The notes under the pieces are model-generated. The model was given only the letters and a program-made list of their open reading frames with translations, was not told the origin of the DNA and ran no database searches. 64,000 nt of DNA. It comes from Dehalococcoidia bacterium. GTDB lineage: Bacteria > Chloroflexota > Dehalococcoidia > Dehalococcoidales > RBG-16-60-22. A program made the translations under genes and the position numbers. Where the stretch lies: NCBI GenBank assembly GCA_030615035.1, contig JAUXAC010000003.1, positions 1 to 64,000 on the forward strand. The letters are read 5' to 3'. Position 1 is the first letter of the stretch; every line of letters starts with the position of its first letter. This document shows positions 59,611 to 64,000 of this stretch, piece by piece.

Positions 59611-60150
59611 ATGGATTCCTGGCTGATAAGGAATATCGAAAAAGTTAGCAAATGGTCAGGGTTAAGTGTATCCTGGCTGGTCGTTCCCTTGGTGGTAGTG
59701 GTGGTGTACGAGGTAATTGCCCGCAAGTTTTTCTCCCCTACCATTTGGGCTTTCGAACTCTCTTATATGTTTTATGGCATCCATTTTATGTTGGCAGCAG
59801 CCTATTGCTTGTATAAGGGGAAGCATGTCCGGACTGATCTCTGGTATGCGACCTGGTCTCCACGGACGCAGGGACTTGTTGACTCGATTCTGTATTTATT
59901 CCTTTTTCTGCCCGGGATGTGTTTTTTCTTATGGTTAAGCTGGGACTACTTTTACGAGTCTTTGCTTTTAGGGGAAACGTCGACATGGTCGCCGTGGAGG
60001 CCCATTATATGGCCTTTTAAACTTGCTATCCCTGTGGCTGTCTTGCTGTTAATACTTCAGGGGACAGCCGAGCTTCTGAAAAGCATCCGCCGTGTCCGGG
60101 GGATAGAGGTTCCCACTGTTGTGTCCGAGGTAACGTACGATGAGTCTTGA
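59611..60150 (+). CDS. dctQ: TRAP transporter small permease DctQ
   Basis: A 179-residue membrane protein with four predicted helices, typical of DctQ (VVYEVIARKFFSPTIWAFELSYMFYG; HVRTDLWY). ATG 59611 with AAAGGA upstream is preferred over an in-frame start at 59518 that falls inside the hairpin and adds a non-family leader. It overlaps dctM by 11 bases. Confidence 0.9.
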   Translation: MDSWLIRNIEKVSKWSGLSVSWLVVPLVVVVVYEVIARKFFSPTIWAFELSYMFYGIHFMLAAAYCLYKGKHVRTDLWYATWSPRTQGLVDSILYLFLFLPGMCFFLWLSWDYFYESLLLGETSTWSPWRPIIWPFKLAIPVAVLLLILQGTAELLKSIRRVRGIEVPTVVSEVTYDES

Positions 60151-61459
60151 AGTCTGGGGCTTAATTCTCCTCGGGTTCATGTTGACTTTTATTTTCATCG
60201 GTTTTCCTGTTTCTTTTAGTCTAATCATTCTCGGTCTGGTTTTCGGTTATATTGCTCTTGGCAACCGGGTGTTCTACCTGATTACTTTTCAAGTCATGAC
60301 GACTATGACGGAATATGTGTTGGCGGCAGTGACCCTTTTTCTGCTTATGGGTTACCTGCTGGAGCGGAGCGGGCTTATGGTTCGTCTGTTCCATGCTGTC
60401 CAATTGCTCGCCGGCGGTATGAAGGGCTCTTTGTATTTAGCCGCCCTTGTATCGGCAACCCTGTTTGCGGCGGCTACCGGAATCGTTACTCCTGGAGTCG
60501 TTATTATCGGGTTAATGGCTGGTCCCCGTATGAGGGCGTCTAAATATGATACCCGACTTTCGGCAGGGGCGATTACTGCCGGCGGGACTCTGGGCATCCT
60601 CATACCTCCCAGCATAATGCTGGTGGTCATGGGTCCAGTACTTGAGGTTTCGATTGTGCGGTTGTTTGCCGGCGCCTTTCTGCCCGGATTGATGCTCTCT
60701 TCCCTTTTTATAGGTTACTGTCTAATACGGAGTGCTTTGAAGCCAAGCCTGGGTCCGGCTTTACCTCTCGAGGAACGTTCGCCCTCACTCGCTTATTCAC
60801 TTCGTGAGCTTGCTTTGGGGCTCATCCCGATAACTACCGTCATTATGGCTACTTTGGGGAGCATTCTGACCGGATTTGCCACACCAACAGAGGGGGCAGC
60901 TCTTGGTGTCGTCGGGGCGCTAATCTTGGTTGCTTCTTACCGGCGACTCAACTGGGGAATGTTCAAGGAGTCTGTCTTTCGTACTGCTGAGACTGCTGCC
61001 ATGATTCTGGTTCTGATTGCGGCCTCCAACTTTTTGGGGTCTGTTTTCTCCCGCCTTGGCACCCCCGGGTTAATAGCAGACTCGCTACTGGGGCTCAATC
61101 TACCGCCTATGGCTTATTTGGGCGTCATATTGGTGATTCTTTTTATCCTGGGGTGGCCTCTGGAATGGGTCCCTATCGTGGTTATCATTTTGCCGATGTT
61201 CCTGCCGCTAGTTAACGCATTGGGGTTCAACATGGTGTGGTTTAGCATTACGGTGGCGGTAACTTTGCAGACTTGCTGGCTCTCCCCCCCGGTGGCATTA
61301 TCTGCTTACTACATTAAATCAGTTGTCCCTGAGTGGAGTCTAAAAGACATCTTTTTGGGGATGGCGCAGTTTATGGTTTTACAGGTAGGGGGCGTAGCCC
61401 TTATCGTTTTTTTCCCCCAAATAGTCCTGACGCTTCCCAACCTCTGGTATGGGGGTTAG
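60140..61459 (+). CDS. dctM: TRAP transporter large permease DctM
   Basis: A 439-residue permease with about a dozen hydrophobic helices, the ion-coupled transport subunit. It shows LFLLMGYLLERSGLM, the conserved AGGTLGILIPPSIMLVVMG and ATPTEGAALGVVGAL-like segments of DctM/SiaM. Coupled to dctQ by overlap. An alcohol dehydrogenase gene follows, suggesting the imported compound is oxidised by the next two enzymes. Confidence 0.94.
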   Translation: MSLEVWGLILLGFMLTFIFIGFPVSFSLIILGLVFGYIALGNRVFYLITFQVMTTMTEYVLAAVTLFLLMGYLLERSGLMVRLFHAVQLLAGGMKGSLYLAALVSATLFAAATGIVTPGVVIIGLMAGPRMRASKYDTRLSAGAITAGGTLGILIPPSIMLVVMGPVLEVSIVRLFAGAFLPGLMLSSLFIGYCLIRSALKPSLGPALPLEERSPSLAYSLRELALGLIPITTVIMATLGSILTGFATPTEGAALGVVGALILVASYRRLNWGMFKESVFRTAETAAMILVLIAASNFLGSVFSRLGTPGLIADSLLGLNLPPMAYLGVILVILFILGWPLEWVPIVVIILPMFLPLVNALGFNMVWFSITVAVTLQTCWLSPPVALSAYYIKSVVPEWSLKDIFLGMAQFMVLQVGGVALIVFFPQIVLTLPNLWYGG

Positions 61460-61497
61460 TGATTTGTGCCTTTATTTGGGCAGCTAGGTAGTTGGAG

Positions 61498-62610
61498 ATG
61501 GCAGTGAAAACGGGTAAGGTCATAATGTTTATGGGAGTGGACAAACCATTCCAGGAGTTTGAATATCCACTGCCCACAAAGATAGAGCCCGGAGCAATCT
61601 TAATTAAAACAAAATTGGCAACTATCTGTGGCTCAGACATGCATTCGTGGCTGGGCGATAGACCTTTCCCGGTTCCTTCAGTTATGGGTCATGAAATTGT
61701 CGGGGAGATAGTTGAGTTGGGAGAAGGGGTAGACAAAGATACTGCCGGAAAGCCATTATCTATAGGTGACCGCATAGTATTCGTTTATATCTGGAGTTGT
61801 GGTGCATGTTATTACTGCAAACAAAAACAATTACCCATGAAGTGTCTTAAACTATATAAGTATGGGCATGTTAAAAGCGATGTAGCCCCTTATTTTCATG
61901 GTGGCTGTGGCGAGTATGTTTATATTAGACCGGGGACAGCCGCGTTTAAAGTTCCGAAAGATATGGCGAATGAGGAAGCAGCCCCTTTGATGTGTGCTGG
62001 AGCAACTATAACAGCTAATTTAGACAAAGTTGGATTAGAATTTCAGGATAAAGTTGTCGTTTTCGGTGCGGGTATGATTGGCCTTAACGCTATAGCAATG
62101 AGTAGAGGATGGGGTGCTGGAAAAGTAATTGCAATCGATATTGTTGATGAGAGGTTAGAGGCAGCAAGGAAGTTTGGTGCTGATGTGGTGATTAATTCTA
62201 AAGAGTCTGATGACGATGAGCTAATTAAAGAAGTAAAAGAGCACACCGGTGGATTTGGCCCAGACCTTGTCATGGAATGCTCGGGATTCACTGGGGCAAT
62301 ATCACTTGGTGTAAAGATGCTTCGTATAGGTGGACGTTTAGCCAACGTTGGATGCGTCTATCCTGGACAGAAAGTAACCATAGATGCATCCGACCTAGTT
62401 CTTAAAGTACTGACAATTACAGGATTGCATAACTATGAAGCAAAGCATCTTGGATGGGCTCTTGACTATGTCCATGCAACCCGCAGTAAGTACCCCTGGA
62501 AAGAGATGGTTAGTCCTTTCTTCCCGCTAACTGTAGATGGGGTGACCCAAGCGTTTAAGGCTCTGCAAGAGCGCAGAGCGGTAAGACCCGCTATTGTAGA
62601 AGGAAGGTAA
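61498..62610 (+). CDS. Zinc-dependent medium-chain alcohol dehydrogenase
   Basis: A 370-residue MDR dehydrogenase. Catalytic zinc ligands are Cys44 (ICGSD), His65 and Glu66 (MGHEIVGE). The structural zinc set CGACYYCKQKQLPMKC (Cys101, 104, 107, 116) is present. The NAD-binding GAGMIGLNAIAMSR is near 185. ATG 61498 is chosen; a TTG two codons earlier is possible. Between a TRAP transporter and an acylating aldehyde dehydrogenase, it probably oxidises an imported hydroxy acid (for example isethionate or another C2-C4 alcohol) to the aldehyde. The substrate is inferred. Confidence 0.9.
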   Translation: MAVKTGKVIMFMGVDKPFQEFEYPLPTKIEPGAILIKTKLATICGSDMHSWLGDRPFPVPSVMGHEIVGEIVELGEGVDKDTAGKPLSIGDRIVFVYIWSCGACYYCKQKQLPMKCLKLYKYGHVKSDVAPYFHGGCGEYVYIRPGTAAFKVPKDMANEEAAPLMCAGATITANLDKVGLEFQDKVVVFGAGMIGLNAIAMSRGWGAGKVIAIDIVDERLEAARKFGADVVINSKESDDDELIKEVKEHTGGFGPDLVMECSGFTGAISLGVKMLRIGGRLANVGCVYPGQKVTIDASDLVLKVLTITGLHNYEAKHLGWALDYVHATRSKYPWKEMVSPFFPLTVDGVTQAFKALQERRAVRPAIVEGR

Positions 62611-62773
62611 AATCAAAACAGCCATTTATGTTAGGGCGTGGTTAACAGCACAGGGAAAATCCAGTAGCTTCTTCTATCAATCAGGGTATATGTGGGATAG
62701 GTGACAAAGTTATGGTTACTCTTCCTGAACACGTTCATCTATTAGAGATAACGATTAATTAAGGAGAAGGCCT

Positions 62774-64000
62774 ATGGAAGATAATATTAAGGAAATGTAT
62801 CGTAGAGCAAGGAAAGCTTTTGAAGAGGTGGAATTCTGGCCTCAGGAGAAGGTCGACGAGATGGTTGCTGCGGTAGGCTGGGAGTGGCAAAAGAATGAGA
62901 ACGCCAGGGCCTTGGCGAAGCTTGCTGTGGAAGAGGGTAAGATAGGGGTTTATGAGGATAAGGTATCCAAGGTAACAAACAAGGTGCGGGGTACCATGTG
63001 GGACCTCCGCGGCGTGAAAACATGCGGACTAGTCAAAGAAGACAAAAAGAAGGGCCTAAAAATATTTGCCAAACCTATAGGAGTCGTCGCCAATGTGGTC
63101 CCTTGCACAAATCCCGAGGGGACGGTTTGTACCATTGGTCTTTCTCTTTTGAAGACAAGAAATGCGATGATTTGTTCACCCCATCCGAGGACACAAAGAA
63201 CCTCATATGTCACTGTTGAATATGGAAGAAAGGCACTCAAGAAAGTCGGGGCGCCTGAGGACTTGTTTCAATGTATTAAAGAAACTAGCAATGAAAAGAC
63301 ATCTGAACTCATGAGCGCTTGCGACTTTGCTATGGCTACCGGTGGAGCCGCACTGGTAAAAGTGGTTTATGCAGCTGGTAAACCCGCTCATACGGTTGGA
63401 GCCGGCAATGTTGTATCGATTGTGGATGAAACGACTGATTTAGCTGCCGCAGCCAGTAAGATTGCACGGTCTAAGGTCGCTAATTTTGCTACGTCCTGTT
63501 CCTCAGAAAACGCGGTGGCTATTCACGAAAGCATTTACGACGAGATGATAAATGCATTAAAATCGGAAGGCGGCTACATGTGCAACACGGAGGAGCGAGA
63601 AAAAATAAGGAAGGCATTGTGGCCGGATGGGGAGACATTGAATAGAGATATAGTGGGCACACCGGCTCAACATATTGCTCAGGTTGCCGGTATAAATATT
63701 CCCTCGAATGTAAGGTTCATAATGGTTATAGGGGAAAAGATAGGACCTGAAGACAGGTTCTCAGGTGAGAAATTAAGTGTGGTTTTGACGGTGTGGAAGT
63801 GGAGCGATTTCAGCGAAATGCTTGAGCGCCTGAAGAAAATACTCAAATTCTCGGGCGAGGGTCATTCCGCCTCAATTCACACCACCAGAGAAGACCGCAT
63901 GGAGGAACTTGCCCTAAAGACTAACGTAGGGAGAGTAGAATGCAATATGCCCCACTGTCTGGTCAACACCGGAAGCTGGTATAATGGCCAGCCATGGACT
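62774..64000 (+). CDS. CoA-acylating aldehyde dehydrogenase, SauS-like (partial)
   Basis: Open from ATG 62774 (AAGGAG upstream) to the window edge, 409 codons so far with no stop. It belongs to the acylating aldehyde dehydrogenase group. PIGVVANVVPCTNPEGT and HTVGAGNVV are visible, the catalytic Cys lies in FATSCSSENA (near residue 236), and a VNTGSWYNGQPWT-type C-terminal motif is present. The TSCSSEN segment and the C-terminus resemble sulfoacetaldehyde dehydrogenase (acylating) SauS; succinate-semialdehyde dehydrogenase (SucD-like) is the main alternative. It would convert an aldehyde, NAD and CoA to an acyl-CoA. Confidence 0.85.
   Translation, partial: MEDNIKEMYRRARKAFEEVEFWPQEKVDEMVAAVGWEWQKNENARALAKLAVEEGKIGVYEDKVSKVTNKVRGTMWDLRGVKTCGLVKEDKKKGLKIFAKPIGVVANVVPCTNPEGTVCTIGLSLLKTRNAMICSPHPRTQRTSYVTVEYGRKALKKVGAPEDLFQCIKETSNEKTSELMSACDFAMATGGAALVKVVYAAGKPAHTVGAGNVVSIVDETTDLAAAASKIARSKVANFATSCSSENAVAIHESIYDEMINALKSEGGYMCNTEEREKIRKALWPDGETLNRDIVGTPAQHIAQVAGINIPSNVRFIMVIGEKIGPEDRFSGEKLSVVLTVWKWSDFSEMLERLKKILKFSGEGHSASIHTTREDRMEELALKTNVGRVECNMPHCLVNTGSWYNGQPWT

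Noticed and set aside
62611..62773. Short protein-like tail (KVMVTLPEHVHLLEITIN) between the alcohol dehydrogenase and SauS-like genes
   Set aside because: Only about 20 codons with no start or ribosome binding site; possibly a gene remnant but too short to support.

Overview
The window looks like a chromosomal segment of an anaerobic bacterium, most consistent with an uncultured Chloroflexota of the Dehalococcoidia type. That assignment is inference from gene content: indolepyruvate:ferredoxin oxidoreductase, the siroheme-dependent (Ahb) heme pathway, DsrC/DsrM/DsrK-like proteins, an ORP/MinD-ferredoxin cluster, TRAP and Liv transporters, and lipoproteins with Ala-Pro linkers. No database search was possible. 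No rRNA, tRNA, CRISPR array or transposase gene was seen.

1-7.1 kb: a small accessory stretch (two short reading frames and an ATP-dependent DNA ligase) sits directly upstream of a classical alpha-operon: map, infA, rpmJ, rpsM, rpsK, rpsD, rpoA, rplQ, truA, rplM, rpsI. 7.1-14.9 kb: on the minus strand, a phosphohexomutase whose frame opens with ATT, then metK and ahcY (methyl cycle). Next come archease-rtcB (RNA ligation), trpS and a GYD-domain protein. A short GC-rich hairpin repeat is scattered between these genes.

15.0-27.9 kb: an amino-acid/aryl-acid catabolic block with iorAB, an aminotransferase, a hotdog thioesterase, an acyl-CoA synthetase, Liv ABC transporter genes (livHMK, livF) and a PaaK-like ligase. 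livG lies on the opposite strand behind a small Cys-containing protein. 28.1-34.5 kb: a secreted serpin lipoprotein, carB and pyk, then a patch of decayed genes.

35-47 kb: a periplasmic binding lipoprotein with a sensor kinase and two single-domain response regulators. It is followed by a DUF134 regulator, NifX-like proteins (one with a Met/Gly-rich tail), two MinD-type ATPases carrying 2[4Fe-4S] ferredoxin inserts, FmdB, a radical SAM protein and a gutted metallo-hydrolase gene. A LuxR response regulator and a GAF/PAS kinase end this part.

47.6-51.3 kb: DsrC-like, a 48-residue ORF, DsrM-like and DsrK-like proteins, then a Cys-rich MerR regulator. 51.5-57.4 kb: a PAS sensor without a kinase domain meets a truncated precorrin-2 dehydrogenase, the broken end of an ahb operon (fused AhbA-AhbB, AhbD, AhbC). 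58.2-64 kb: a DctPQM TRAP transporter, a zinc alcohol dehydrogenase and a SauS-like CoA-acylating aldehyde dehydrogenase cut by the window edge. This could be an organosulfonate or other C2-C4 organic acid utilisation module.

Taken together the genes fit a ferredoxin-centred anaerobe living on amino and organic acids. It carries membrane thiol/quinone electron-transfer modules and many sensors. Several sites show recent loss or rearrangement (34.5-34.9, 43.5-44.6 and 53.8 kb).
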